From Paraburkholderia hiiakae (lineage in GTDB: Bacteria; Pseudomonadota; Gammaproteobacteria; Burkholderiales; Burkholderiaceae), in NCBI RefSeq assembly GCF_904848665.1, contig NZ_CAJHCQ010000002.1, forward strand, positions 620,001 through 684,000: a DNA stretch of 64,000 nucleotides, read 5' to 3'. Under the pieces are notes generated by a model, which worked only from the letters and a program-made list of their open reading frames with translations, was not told the origin of the DNA and ran no database searches. The position numbers and the translations under genes are program-made. This document shows positions 32,183 to 41,278 of the stretch, piece by piece; the stretch's first letter is position 1, and the number at the start of each line of letters is the position of its first letter.

Positions 32183-32983
32183 ATGAGTGCATCGATCAGC
32201 GTGCGCAATGTGGTCAAAGGGTTTCATTTGAATCGGCGGGGGCATTTTGTTGTGCTCGAAGACATTTCCTTCGATGTGGCGGCCGGTGAGTTCGTCGCGC
32301 TGGTGGGGCCGAGCGGCTGCGGCAAGACCACGTTGCTGGACCTGATCGGCGGACTCACTCAGGCGGATCGCGGCAAGATACTGATCGGCGGGCACGAAAT
32401 AGAAGGGCCCGGACTCGATCGGGGCATCGTCTTTCAGCAATACGCGCTCTTTCCCTGGAAGACGGCGCTCGGCAATATCGAGTTCGGGCTCGAAGCGAAA
32501 GGGATCGCGAGGCGTGAGCGCGCCGAGCGCGCGCGGCGTTTTCTCGATCTCGTCGGTCTCGGTGCGTTCGCCGATCGCTACCCGCATGAGCTTTCGGGCG
32601 GCATGAAGCAGCGCGTGGCAATTGCGCGGGCGCTGTCCTATGAGCCCGACGTACTGCTGATGGACGAACCGTTCGCGGCGCTCGACGCGCAAACACGCGA
32701 AAGTCTGCAAGACGAGTTGTTGCGCATCTGGCAGCGCACGGGCACGACGGTGGTGTTCATTACGCATTCGATAGACGAAGCCATTTACCTGGGCCAACGC
32801 GTGCTGGTGATGGCCGCCGGACCCGGCCGTGTCACGCATACGCTGCCGGTGCACGTGCCGCGTGGCGACCTCTCGGATGACATACGTTCGACGCCGGAAT
32901 TCGTGCGCTTGCGCCATGAAATCTGGCAACTGATTCGTCAACGCCGCGGCAACGCGCATTTGCAGGTCGCGCACGCGGCATGA
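32183..32983 (+). CDS. ABC importer ATPase, SsuB/TauB-like
   Basis: 266 residues from ATG 32183, with GAGGA about 7 nt upstream. Walker A GPSGCGKTT, Q-loop FQQYALFPW, signature LSGGMKQR, Walker B VLLMDEPFAALD and switch His in FITHSIDEA are all intact. The C-terminus is short as in nitrate/sulfonate/taurine ATPases. It energises import with the permease at 32995. Confidence 0.95.
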   Translation: MSASISVRNVVKGFHLNRRGHFVVLEDISFDVAAGEFVALVGPSGCGKTTLLDLIGGLTQADRGKILIGGHEIEGPGLDRGIVFQQYALFPWKTALGNIEFGLEAKGIARRERAERARRFLDLVGLGAFADRYPHELSGGMKQRVAIARALSYEPDVLLMDEPFAALDAQTRESLQDELLRIWQRTGTTVVFITHSIDEAIYLGQRVLVMAAGPGRVTHTLPVHVPRGDLSDDIRSTPEFVRLRHEIWQLIRQRRGNAHLQVAHAA

Positions 32984-32994
32984 GGAGAATGGCG

Positions 32995-33804
32995 ATGAGT
33001 ACGTTGTCTGTTGAATCGAAGCGCGGCTTTTCTGCCGCGTCTTTTGCGGCGGCGGCCTGGCGCGCGGCGCGCGGCAGCATTGCCGTGATTGCGTTTCTTG
33101 CGCTCTGGGAAGTATTGCCGCGCGCGGGCTGGGTGGACGCCACGTTCCTGCCGCCTTTCTCCGCAGTGCTCCACGCATTGTTCGAGATGAGTGTGTCGGG
33201 CGAACTCGGTGCGAACTTGCTGGCGAGCGCCGCACGCGCAGCGAGTGGGTTTGCAATCGCGGTGGCGATCGGCGTGCCGTTGGGCCTCTTTCTCGGCTGG
33301 TATCGCACGCTCGCGGACTTGCTCAATCCCTTGCTGGAGATTTTTCGCAATACGGCGCCGCTCGCATTGCTGCCCGTGTTCGTGCTAGTGCTGGGGATGG
33401 GGGAGACGTCGAAAGTCTCGATGGTCGTATATTCGTGCCTCTGGCCTGTCGTGCTCAATACGGTGAGCGGTGTGCGCAACGTCGATCCGCTGCTGGTTCG
33501 CTCGGCGCGTTCAATGGGCCTGGGCCCGTTGCGCCTGTTCGTGAAGGTCGTGCTGCCGGCTTCCGTGCCAGCCGTGTTCACGGGCATTCGCGTGGCGGGC
33601 GCGTACTCGATACTCGTGCTGATCGCCGCCGAAATGGTGGGCGCGAAAGCGGGGCTCGGCTATCTTGTGAATTATTCGCAATATACGTTCGAAATTCCGA
33701 AGATGTACGCGGGCATCGTCACGCTAGCCGTTCTCGGGCTCGCGTTCAATCACGCCGTGGTGATCGTCGAGCGGCGTCTCACCGCATGGCAAGGTAATCG
33801 ATAA
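32995..33804 (+). CDS. ABC importer permease, SsuC/TauC-like
   Basis: 269 residues from ATG 32995, with AGGAG 8 nt upstream; two earlier in-frame ATGs at 32980 and 32989 are possible, the first overlapping the ATPase stop. Six membrane helices and the EAA-type loop (RNVDPLLVRSARSMGLGPLRLF) that contacts the ATPase are visible. It completes the importer whose ligand is probably an organosulfur compound. Confidence 0.93.
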   Translation: MSTLSVESKRGFSAASFAAAAWRAARGSIAVIAFLALWEVLPRAGWVDATFLPPFSAVLHALFEMSVSGELGANLLASAARAASGFAIAVAIGVPLGLFLGWYRTLADLLNPLLEIFRNTAPLALLPVFVLVLGMGETSKVSMVVYSCLWPVVLNTVSGVRNVDPLLVRSARSMGLGPLRLFVKVVLPASVPAVFTGIRVAGAYSILVLIAAEMVGAKAGLGYLVNYSQYTFEIPKMYAGIVTLAVLGLAFNHAVVIVERRLTAWQGNR

Positions 33805-33814
33805 GGAATCCGAC

Positions 33815-35437
33815 ATGACGAACCAAAGAACGGGGGTAACGGCATCGTCTGCGCAGGCGTGGTACGACGCCGACGTCCTCGTGATCGGCGGCGGCCCGGC
33901 GGGCGCGTGGGCGGCTATTGGCGCGTCGGCGCGCGGCGCGAAGGTCGTGCTCGTCGACAAGGGTTTTTGCGGCACGTCGGGGGCTACCGCGCCATCGGGA
34001 ACCGGCGTCTGGTACGTCGCTCCGGAAAAGGGCGCGCGCGAGCTCGCGAAAGCAAGCCGCTTCAAGCTGGGTGGCGAGCTTGCCGAGCCGGCGTGGATGG
34101 ACCGTGTGCTCGAACAAACGTGGGCCCATTGCGAGCAGCTCGCGCAGTGGGGCTATCCATTTCCGCTCGACGAAACAGGGCTCGCGCGCCGCACTTCCTT
34201 GCAGGGCCCCGAATATATGCGCTTGCTGCGCAAGCAGGTGAAAGTCAGCGGCGCGCGCATTCTCGACCATAGTCCCGCGCTCGAATTGCTGATCGACGCG
34301 CGCGGCGTGGTGGCGGGTGCGAAAGGCGTGCATCGTCAGGCGGACGAAACGTGGATCGCGAAGGCGGGCAGCGTGATCATCGCCACCGGCGGTTGCGCAT
34401 TCCTGAGCAACGCGCTCGGCTGCAATGTATTGACCGGCGACGGGCAGTTGATGGCGGCGGAAGCCGGCGCGGCGTTTTCCGGCATGGAATTCTCGAATGC
34501 TTATGGTTTGGGGCCAGCGTTCGGATCGGTGACGAAATCGTTGTTCTATACATGGGCAACGTTTTATGACGAAGCGGGCAGCGTGATCGAAGGCGCGGGC
34601 TCGTCGCATGGCCGCGGCGTGATCGCGAAGACGCTGGAAACGCAACCTGTGTATGCCTGTCTCGACCGCGCCGACGAAGACATTCGCGCGTGGATGCGCC
34701 GTGCCCAGCCCAACTTCTTCCTGCCGTTCGACCGGCGCGGCATCGATCCCTTCACGCAACACTTTCCCGTGACGTTGCGGCTTGAAGGCACGGTGCGGGG
34801 CACGGGCGGTCTGCATCTCGTGGACGAAACGTGCGCCACGTCTGTCGAAGGCCTCTACGCAGCGGGCGACGCGGCGACGCGCGAACTGATCTGCGGTGGC
34901 TTTACGGGCGGCGGCAGCCACAATGCGGCGTGGGCCATGTCCTCGGGATTCTGGGCCGGAGCAGGCGCTGCCGATTACGCGCGCGGGCAACGTTCAGCGC
35001 GCGCCTCGCGTCGACTCTATCAAGCGGGCACCGTCGCCTTGCGCGATGGCGCGAGCCCGGTGACCTTCGATAGCGACGCCGTGATTCGCGCTGTGCAGCA
35101 AGAGGTATTTCCGACGCAACGCAACTGGACGCGACGCGCTGATCTGCTCGAAGACTCGCTCACGCGCCTCGACGCATTGTGGCGCCATGTGAGCGGCGCC
35201 CGCGCGGCGCCTGGCGCGCGCGAGGCCGTGCGTGCGCGCGAAGCGGCCGCGATGCTCGCGAATTCGCGCTGGATGTATCGGAGTGCGTTGCAACGCAAGG
35301 AAACGCGCGGCATGCATCGGCGGCGCGAATATACGGGCGCCGATCCCGCGCAGCGGCATCGGCTGTTGAGCGGCGGGCTCGATGAGGTGTGGGTCGAGCG
35401 CTTGTACGGGCAAGCCAGCTTGGGAATCGCCGCATGA
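33815..35437 (+). CDS. FAD-dependent oxidoreductase, fumarate-reductase/AprA-like flavoprotein
   Basis: 540 residues. The FAD dinucleotide-binding motif GGGPAGAW lies at about 25-32, followed by VVLVDKGFCGTSGATAPSGTG. The C-terminal FAD region has VEGLYAAGDAATRELICGGFTGGG. It resembles the flavoprotein subunits of fumarate reductase and adenylylsulfate reductase. The next gene, a two-cluster ferredoxin, starts at its stop (ATGA), so the two probably form an AprAB-like flavin/iron-sulfur complex that reduces or oxidises a sulfur compound brought in by the importer. The reaction cannot be assigned from sequence. Confidence 0.88.
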   Translation: MTNQRTGVTASSAQAWYDADVLVIGGGPAGAWAAIGASARGAKVVLVDKGFCGTSGATAPSGTGVWYVAPEKGARELAKASRFKLGGELAEPAWMDRVLEQTWAHCEQLAQWGYPFPLDETGLARRTSLQGPEYMRLLRKQVKVSGARILDHSPALELLIDARGVVAGAKGVHRQADETWIAKAGSVIIATGGCAFLSNALGCNVLTGDGQLMAAEAGAAFSGMEFSNAYGLGPAFGSVTKSLFYTWATFYDEAGSVIEGAGSSHGRGVIAKTLETQPVYACLDRADEDIRAWMRRAQPNFFLPFDRRGIDPFTQHFPVTLRLEGTVRGTGGLHLVDETCATSVEGLYAAGDAATRELICGGFTGGGSHNAAWAMSSGFWAGAGAADYARGQRSARASRRLYQAGTVALRDGASPVTFDSDAVIRAVQQEVFPTQRNWTRRADLLEDSLTRLDALWRHVSGARAAPGAREAVRAREAAAMLANSRWMYRSALQRKETRGMHRRREYTGADPAQRHRLLSGGLDEVWVERLYGQASLGIAA

Positions 35438-35751
35438 TCGAGATTGTCGATACGTCGCTTTGCACGGGCTGCAATATCTGCGTGCGTGCTTGCCCGACCA
35501 ATGTATTCGATGCCGCACCAGATGGCGCGCCACATATCGCGCGGCAGCAGGATTGCCAGACCTGCTTCATGTGCGAACTCTATTGCCCTGAAGATGCACT
35601 CTTCGTCGCGCCGGAGCCAGCGCCTTGCCCGGAACACAGTGTGGATCGGGCGCTGGTGGGGAGCTATCGCCGTGCGGTGGGTTGGGGCCGCGATCGACAA
35701 CCCACGGCGGCAGACGATGCGAGTTACGAACTATTGATGCGCGCGCATTGA
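35434..35751 (+). CDS. Two-[4Fe-4S] ferredoxin subunit
   Basis: 105 residues from ATG 35434, which overlaps the flavoprotein stop. Two cluster motifs are seen: CTGCNICVRACP (about residues 10-21) and CQTCFMCELYCP (about 45-56), the pattern of bacterial-type and AprB-like ferredoxins. The C-terminal 40 residues lack motifs. It should pass electrons to or from the flavoprotein. Confidence 0.93.
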   Translation: MIEIVDTSLCTGCNICVRACPTNVFDAAPDGAPHIARQQDCQTCFMCELYCPEDALFVAPEPAPCPEHSVDRALVGSYRRAVGWGRDRQPTAADDASYELLMRAH

Positions 35752-35760
35752 ACGCTGCAC

Positions 35761-35788
35761 GACACGCAACGCTTATGCGTTGCGTGTC
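35761..35788. terminator. Hairpin between convergent operons
   Basis: GACACGCAACGC at 35761-35772 pairs perfectly with GCGTTGCGTGTC at 35777-35788 around a TTAT loop. It lies 9 nt after the ferredoxin stop and 11 nt before the stop of the convergent monooxygenase. There is no T-run on either side. Confidence 0.65.
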
Positions 35789-35799
35789 GATCAACAGAA

Positions 35800-37173
35800 T
35801 CAGGAAGCGACACGCAAGGCGTCTTCCTGTTGCGTGGCGAAGCGGTTCGCGGGACGGGGCAAGCCAAGATGCTCGCGCAACGTGCGCCCCGTATATTCGG
35901 TGCGAAAGAGTCCGCGTCGCTGCAATTCCGGCACCACGGACTGCGCGAATTCATTGAGGCCGCCCGGCAGCCACGGCGACATGATATTGAAGCCGTCCGC
36001 GCCTTCCTCCTCGTACCATTGCTGAAGCTGGTCGGCAATGCTTTGCGGTGTTCCGATCACCTGTTGATGCCCGCGCGCTCCCGCAATGCGCAGATAAAGA
36101 TCGCGTATGGTGAGGTTGTCGCGCCGCGCGAGATCGAGCAGCAAACGTTGACGGCTCTTGCCGCCGTTGGTTTCTGGCAGTTCGGGCACGGGGCCATCCA
36201 CGGGATATTGCGAGAGGTCGAGGCCGCCCGACATGTTCGAAAGCAGTTGAAGCCCCACGCTCGGATGGATCAGCGCCTGCAACGCGTCGAACTTCTCCTG
36301 CGCTTCCTCCTGGGTGCGGCCAATCACGGGGAAAATACCCGGCATGATCTTGAGATGCTCGGGGCGGCGGCCATAACGCGCGAGCCGCCCCTTCACGTCG
36401 CGATAGAACTGCTTCGCTTCATCGAGCGTTTGATGCGCAACGAAGATCACCTCGGCGGTCTGCGCCGCGAGTTCCCTGCCGGCTTCGGAAGCGCCCGCCT
36501 GCACCACAACGGGCCAGCCTTGCGGCGAACGCGCGACGTTCAGCGGTCCGCGCACCTTGAAATGCTTGCCGCGATAGTCCAGCGTGTGCAGCTTCTCGGG
36601 GTCGAAGTAGATGCCGCTCGCCTTGTCGCGGATGAAGGCATCGTCTTCCCAGCTATCCCAAAGCCCGGAGACGACATCGTAGAACTCCTTCGCGCGCTCG
36701 TAGCGCAGGGCGTGATCGAGATGCTTATCGAGGCTGAAGTTGTGCGCTTCGGTTTCGGTGCTCGAGGTCACGAGATTCCAGCCCGAGCGCCCGCCGCTCA
36801 GATAGTCGAGCGAGGCGAATTTGCGGGCCACGTTGTAGGGCTCGTTAAACGAGGTCGACACCGTGGCGATGAGCCCGATGTGCTTCGTGACGACCGATAG
36901 CGCGGAGAGCAACGTGATCGGCTCGAAATGATTGGCGCGCGCAGTGCGCGAGAGCGAAGGCACATGGGTATCGCGCACGCTCACGCTATCGGCGAAAAAG
37001 ATGGCATCGAATTTGGCGCGCTCGGCCGTTTGCGCCAAGTCGGCGTAGTGCGCGAAATCGAGGCCGCCGCCTGCGTGTGCATCGGGATGGCGCCATGCGG
37101 CGATATGGTGACCCGTCTCCATCAGGAAGGCGCCGAGGCTCAATTGGCCAGGGCGTCGCGGTGCTGCGCTCAT
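35800..37173 (-). CDS. FMN-dependent monooxygenase of the NtaA/SnaA/DszA family
   Basis: 457 residues, the usual length of the bacterial-luciferase-like NtaA/DszA group. Family segments include LSLGAFLMETGHHIAAWRHP, FDAIFFADS, the SGGRSGWNLVTS region and GWPVVVQAGASEAGRELAA. These enzymes oxidise nitrilotriacetate, sulfones or sulfides with reduced FMN from a partner reductase. It is convergent to the organosulfur-type operon, which favours a sulfur substrate. No reductase gene is adjacent. Confidence 0.92.
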   Translation of the reverse strand: MSAAPRRPGQLSLGAFLMETGHHIAAWRHPDAHAGGGLDFAHYADLAQTAERAKFDAIFFADSVSVRDTHVPSLSRTARANHFEPITLLSALSVVTKHIGLIATVSTSFNEPYNVARKFASLDYLSGGRSGWNLVTSSTETEAHNFSLDKHLDHALRYERAKEFYDVVSGLWDSWEDDAFIRDKASGIYFDPEKLHTLDYRGKHFKVRGPLNVARSPQGWPVVVQAGASEAGRELAAQTAEVIFVAHQTLDEAKQFYRDVKGRLARYGRRPEHLKIMPGIFPVIGRTQEEAQEKFDALQALIHPSVGLQLLSNMSGGLDLSQYPVDGPVPELPETNGGKSRQRLLLDLARRDNLTIRDLYLRIAGARGHQQVIGTPQSIADQLQQWYEEEGADGFNIMSPWLPGGLNEFAQSVVPELQRRGLFRTEYTGRTLREHLGLPRPANRFATQQEDALRVAS

Positions 37174-37226
37174 GTGTGCTCCTCGGATCGTGGTTGGCGT
37201 TCGCTACGAAAATGGACTGCAAGGAT

Positions 37227-38036
37227 TCAATGCGCGAGCGGCTTGTGCGCCGTGGCGAAAATCATGCGCCGGGTGAGTTCGTAGCCGCGTGCGCTGCGAT
37301 GCGGTTCGAGTGCTTTCACGAGCCGTGCGCGTACGAGCGCAATGTCCTCGGGCGTGAGCGAGGAAAGGAAATTGCCGAACGAACTCGACTGGCTAAAAGC
37401 GAGCACGTCGTCGACGTGTTCGAAGGTGTCGCCGAAGGCGCGAATCTCGTTGTGCGTCACCTCGAAGCCAGCGTCTCGGAGCAGGGCTGCCGAGCGCTCG
37501 CGCGTGAGCTTGTTCGGCGCGCCGACTCCCGCGCTTCGCCATTCAGGCTCGCGCGTGAATAGCGCCTGCAGCACGACATGCAGGTCGTGGGGCGCTTCTT
37601 CCGGCATGGTCGTGAAGCCAATCCGGGCACCAGGCTTCAGCACGCGCCAGGCCTCGCGCAGCGCCTGCGCCTGATCGGGAATCCAGTGAATCACGCTGTT
37701 GAGATACACCACGTCGTAGTGTGCATCGGGCACTGTTTCCAGCGTTTCGGCGCGGCCAACGCGCGCGGCAAATCGGCCTTGCGCGCGTTCGAGCGCGCGT
37801 TGCACGCGCAGCGGCAGCGGATCGAGCCCGAGCACTTCACCGTGTGCCCGCACGCGCTGTGCCGCGGATTCGGTGAGTCGACCCGTTCCGCAGCCGACGT
37901 CGAGCACGCGTTCGCCTTCGCGCAAGCCGAGCACGTCGAGCAGTTGCAGACCGTGATGAAACTGGCGAATGCCAAGCCGGTCGTATTCTTCGACGAGCGT
38001 GGCGGAATCGAGTTCAAGGCTGGGCGCATTCGACAT
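37227..38036 (-). CDS. SAM-dependent class I methyltransferase
   Basis: 269 residues from ATG 38036, with AGGA about 8 nt upstream. SAM-binding motif I is VLDVGCGTGRLTE (about 50-62), the post-I acidic region GLDPLPL follows, and motif IV/V is DVVYLNSVIHWIPDQAQAL. The segment ARIGFTTMPEE follows. These features fit small-molecule methyltransferases of the UbiE/arsenite-methyltransferase-like class. It starts 53 nt downstream of the monooxygenase's upstream region but on the same strand, so the two may form a unit. Substrate unknown. Confidence 0.88.
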   Translation of the reverse strand: MSNAPSLELDSATLVEEYDRLGIRQFHHGLQLLDVLGLREGERVLDVGCGTGRLTESAAQRVRAHGEVLGLDPLPLRVQRALERAQGRFAARVGRAETLETVPDAHYDVVYLNSVIHWIPDQAQALREAWRVLKPGARIGFTTMPEEAPHDLHVVLQALFTREPEWRSAGVGAPNKLTRERSAALLRDAGFEVTHNEIRAFGDTFEHVDDVLAFSQSSSFGNFLSSLTPEDIALVRARLVKALEPHRSARGYELTRRMIFATAHKPLAH

Positions 38037-38222
38037 ATCGTGGTCCTGACCAAAGTTTGGCAGGGCCATTCTTGCCGATCGGTTTTCTCACCACAAACAA
38101 GCAATTGAGCTATTCATAGTTGCGCGAGTGCGTTCGCGCGTCTAAGCATTCCAGAAATGCTTGCTTGGCCGGGCGGAATCGGCAGACTAGATTGGAATAT
38201 CTCCCTTGCTGTGAGGTATGCC

Positions 38223-38417
38223 ATGTCTAACGCGACGATTGCGCTGCTACAGCGGATTTTCAAACGTCGAGTACGCGTGCCGGAGTATGTGGACGTCAAC
38301 AGCGCGACTCAAGCCGAGCGCCTCGCGCACATTGCGGTTTGCGCACGCCACGGGTATTTCAGCATGGGCTATACGCCGCTCATGTTCCCGTTCGTGGCGG
38401 AGATGCGGTTCGAGTGA
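38223..38417 (+). CDS. Small basic protein of unknown function
   Basis: 64 residues from ATG 38223, with GAGG about 8 nt upstream. A basic N-terminal helix (LLQRIFKRRVRVPEY) is followed by AERLAHIAVCARHGYFSMGYTPL. No signal peptide or motif. The clear ribosome site and protein-like composition favour a real gene. Confidence 0.5.
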   Translation: MSNATIALLQRIFKRRVRVPEYVDVNSATQAERLAHIAVCARHGYFSMGYTPLMFPFVAEMRFE

Positions 38418-38434
38418 ATGCGCAAGAGGCGCGC

Positions 38435-38992
38435 TCAATCCGCAATCGAACGAATGACGCGTGCCGGATTGCCACCGACAAGCGTATTCGGAGGAACGTC
38501 TTTCGTGACCACCGATCCCGCCGCCACGACCGAGTTTTCGCCGACCGTTACGCCGCCGATAACGGTCGCGCCCGCGGCGATCCAGACGTTCCTCTCGATC
38601 ACGATGGGCTTTGCGATGACGCCGTCGCGCCGCCGGGAAGGTTCGATGGGATGACCGGACGTGATGAGGCTCACATTCGGGCCGATCATCACGTCGTCGG
38701 CAATGTCGAGGCCGCCCAGGTCATAGAACGTGCAATTCTGGTTGATGAAGACATGGCGCCCGACGCGGATATCGACCCCGCCGGTCGTGTAGAACGGTGG
38801 AATCAATAGAACGCTGTCGTCGACCTTCTTGCCGATGAGCTCACCGAACAAGGCCCGGACTTCGTCGGCATCGTTGAAGGTCAACCGGTTCATCGTGGCG
38901 GTAATCGCCATCGCGCGTTTGAGGTTTGCGGTCATGGCCGCGGATTCCGGCGTTCTCCTGGGAATTATCGTGGTGCGGTCATCATTCGCCAT
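38435..38992 (-). CDS. Hexapeptide-repeat O-acetyltransferase, maltose/galactoside type
   Basis: 185 residues from ATG 38992. The C-terminal two thirds form left-handed beta-helix repeats (IGPNVSLITSGHP, KPIVIERNVWIAAGATVIGG, VTVGENSVVAAGSVVTKDVPPNT). The histidine of SGHP corresponds to the catalytic base of the LacA/MAT group. It would transfer acetyl from acetyl-CoA to a sugar hydroxyl. It follows kup on the same strand, 38 nt downstream. Confidence 0.88.
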   Translation of the reverse strand: MANDDRTTIIPRRTPESAAMTANLKRAMAITATMNRLTFNDADEVRALFGELIGKKVDDSVLLIPPFYTTGGVDIRVGRHVFINQNCTFYDLGGLDIADDVMIGPNVSLITSGHPIEPSRRRDGVIAKPIVIERNVWIAAGATVIGGVTVGENSVVAAGSVVTKDVPPNTLVGGNPARVIRSIAD

Positions 38993-39030
38993 GCGTTTGT
39001 TTTCTCCAGTGATACGCCCGATCGCACGCC

Positions 39031-40929
39031 TTAGAGATTGATCTGTCCACCCATCTCGACAACGCGGTTCGCGGGCAGGCTGTAATACTCGGCCGCTTGC
39101 GCCGCGTTGCGCGCCATGAACGCGAAAAGCTTCTCGCGCCATAACGACATGCCCTTGCTCTGTGCGGTTGCGAGGATCGTGTCGCGCGCCAGGAAGAACG
39201 ATGTTGCTGCGCTCTCGTACTGCCATGCGGGTATCTGCTTCTGCACGAGCAGAAGGAGTGCCGGGACGTTGGGCATTTCCATGAAACCATGGCGTGCCGC
39301 GACCGCGTAGCATCCGTGCCCCAGATCGCTAACCGAGACTTTCTCGCTTTCGGGTACGTGCGGAACGTTCTCTGTTGTGCCGGCCAAAAAGATATTGGTC
39401 TCGTGCATCACGCCGTTGTGCTTGAGATTGTGCATGAACGCGCTCGGCGTCATGCCGGGCACACCGCCGGGAAACACGGCTGTTCCGGCCACGCGGGGAG
39501 GCGGGTGGGATCCGTCACACAACGAGTGAATGAATGCCGGCAGCGGCAGGTTGTCGCTTTTCACGCGCTCGACGACCATTTCCCGCCCGCGATGCCACGT
39601 TGTCATGACGGTGAACAGCACGCCGCCTGCCAGCAGCGGAAACCATCCGCCATCGAGGATCTTGCCCGCATTACTCGCGACGAATATCGCATCGACCACG
39701 GCCAGCGGTCCGATCACAGCCGCCGTTGCGACCGGTTTCCAGTTCCACAGGCAGTGGGTGATGAAGTACATGAGCAGCGTCGTCAGCAGCATCGTCGAGG
39801 CGACGGCGATGCCATAGGCGGCCGCGAGATTATCGGAAGACCGGAAGAACACGACGAGGAATACGACCGCGGCATAGAGCGATATGTTGATGAACGGGAC
39901 ATAGACCTGACCGACTTCGTGCGTCGACGTGTGTATGACGGGGATGCGGGGCAGCAAGCCCAACTGGACTGCCTGCTTCGTCATGGAAAACGCGCCGGAA
40001 ATGACGGCCTGCGACGCGATGATCGTCGCTGCCGTTGCCAGCAGCACCAGCGGAAGCAGTGCCCAACCCGGCGCCTGGGAAAAGAATGGCTGCGTGAGCG
40101 CCGAAGGCGTCGAGAGCACGAGCGCGGCCTGGCCAAAGTAGTTGAGAATGAGGCTTGGCAGGACGAGCAGCAGCCACGCGAGCCGGATGGGTGTCTTGCC
40201 GAAGTGCCCCATGTCCGCATAGAGCGCTTCGCCCCCCGTCAAGGCGAGGAACACGGAGCCGAGGACGACGAACGCCGTACCGGGTGCGTGCGCAACGAAG
40301 TTCAACGCATAAGACGGCAATGCGCCTCGCAATATGCCGGGGTTGCGTGCGATATTGGAAAGGCCGAGTACGGCAAGGGTCAAGAACCAGACGATCATGA
40401 CCGGTCCGAAAACTTTTCCGACCGTGCCTGTGCCGCGTTTTTGAAGCTTGAACAGACCGGTCAGAATAACGAGTGCAATGGGCACGACCCACGTGGCCAG
40501 ATGAGGGTCCACGAGTTCGACGCCTTCCACTGCCGAGATGACCGAAATCGCGGGTGTGATCATCGAATCGCCGTAAAACATCGCTGCGCCGAAGACGCCG
40601 AGCGTCAGAAGCACGGTGCGCAGCCGCACCGGCGCCACGCGCGCGGCCAACGCCGTCAGCGCCAGAATGCCGCCTTCGCCGTCATTATCCGCACGCATGA
40701 CGAAGCTCACGTACTTGAGCGTCACGACGATGATGATCGACCAGAGGATCAGCGACACGATCCCGAATACGTTGGTCTGGCTAATTCCGCCGGCGGCTTT
40801 CAGGCATTCGCGCAACGTGTAGAGCGGGCTGGTTCCGATGTCGCCGAAAACCACGCCTATGGCGCCCAGAATAAGGGCGGGGGGAACGTCTGTAGTTTGA
40901 CTGGAAGAACGCGCGGGAATAAAGGCCAT
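39031..40929 (-). CDS. kup: Kup-type potassium uptake protein
   Basis: 632 residues, standard Kup length. The N-terminal signature GVVFGDIGTSPLYTLREC, twelve membrane helices (to about residue 430) and a C-terminal soluble domain starting near DNLPLPAFIHSL are all present. It imports K+ with protons. A 50-residue membrane microprotein lies about 90 nt upstream on the same strand. Confidence 0.96.
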   Translation of the reverse strand: MAFIPARSSSQTTDVPPALILGAIGVVFGDIGTSPLYTLRECLKAAGGISQTNVFGIVSLILWSIIIVVTLKYVSFVMRADNDGEGGILALTALAARVAPVRLRTVLLTLGVFGAAMFYGDSMITPAISVISAVEGVELVDPHLATWVVPIALVILTGLFKLQKRGTGTVGKVFGPVMIVWFLTLAVLGLSNIARNPGILRGALPSYALNFVAHAPGTAFVVLGSVFLALTGGEALYADMGHFGKTPIRLAWLLLVLPSLILNYFGQAALVLSTPSALTQPFFSQAPGWALLPLVLLATAATIIASQAVISGAFSMTKQAVQLGLLPRIPVIHTSTHEVGQVYVPFINISLYAAVVFLVVFFRSSDNLAAAYGIAVASTMLLTTLLMYFITHCLWNWKPVATAAVIGPLAVVDAIFVASNAGKILDGGWFPLLAGGVLFTVMTTWHRGREMVVERVKSDNLPLPAFIHSLCDGSHPPPRVAGTAVFPGGVPGMTPSAFMHNLKHNGVMHETNIFLAGTTENVPHVPESEKVSVSDLGHGCYAVAARHGFMEMPNVPALLLLVQKQIPAWQYESAATSFFLARDTILATAQSKGMSLWREKLFAFMARNAAQAAEYYSLPANRVVEMGGQINL

Positions 40930-41021
40930 GAGTAAGGAAAATGAAATTCAACGTCCCTCGGGACGGGGCGTGGAGCGCAAACGTCGGGCCTGGTCTCGCG
41001 GCGGGTGCGGGCAACGCGGCG

Positions 41022-41174
41022 TCACGAAGGTTGCGATCGGGAGACAGGCGTCTCGTGTGCAACGTCCTCTTGATTCGAGTGGGCGTCCGGTTGCCTGAGA
41101 CTCCATATTCCCCAGATTGCAATCAGCAGGCCCCCACCAAAGCCACAACCCAGAAGGAGCCAGGTCATCGTCAT
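41022..41174 (-). CDS. Single-helix membrane microprotein upstream of kup
   Basis: 50 residues from ATG 41174, with a GGGGAT site about 6 nt upstream. A hydrophobic helix (WLLLGCGFGGGLLIAIWGIW) is followed by a polar tail ending SRSQPS. It is read toward kup, 92 nt away. No known family; it could be an accessory subunit, by analogy with small K+-transporter peptides, but this is speculative. Confidence 0.4.
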   Translation of the reverse strand: MTMTWLLLGCGFGGGLLIAIWGIWSLRQPDAHSNQEDVAHETPVSRSQPS

Positions 41175-41278
41175 GTCGTATCCCCAAAGTCTGGTCGAAT
41201 GCGGCGGCGGGACGGCGCGTCCTGACTCGCACGCTACAATCGCTCGACAGATACTACAGGCGCATCCTTTCAGAACGC

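Noticed and set aside
39289..40935. Plus-strand frame of about 550 codons opposite kup
   Set aside because: Composition is Arg/Gln/His-rich and without domains; kup on the other strand is unmistakable.
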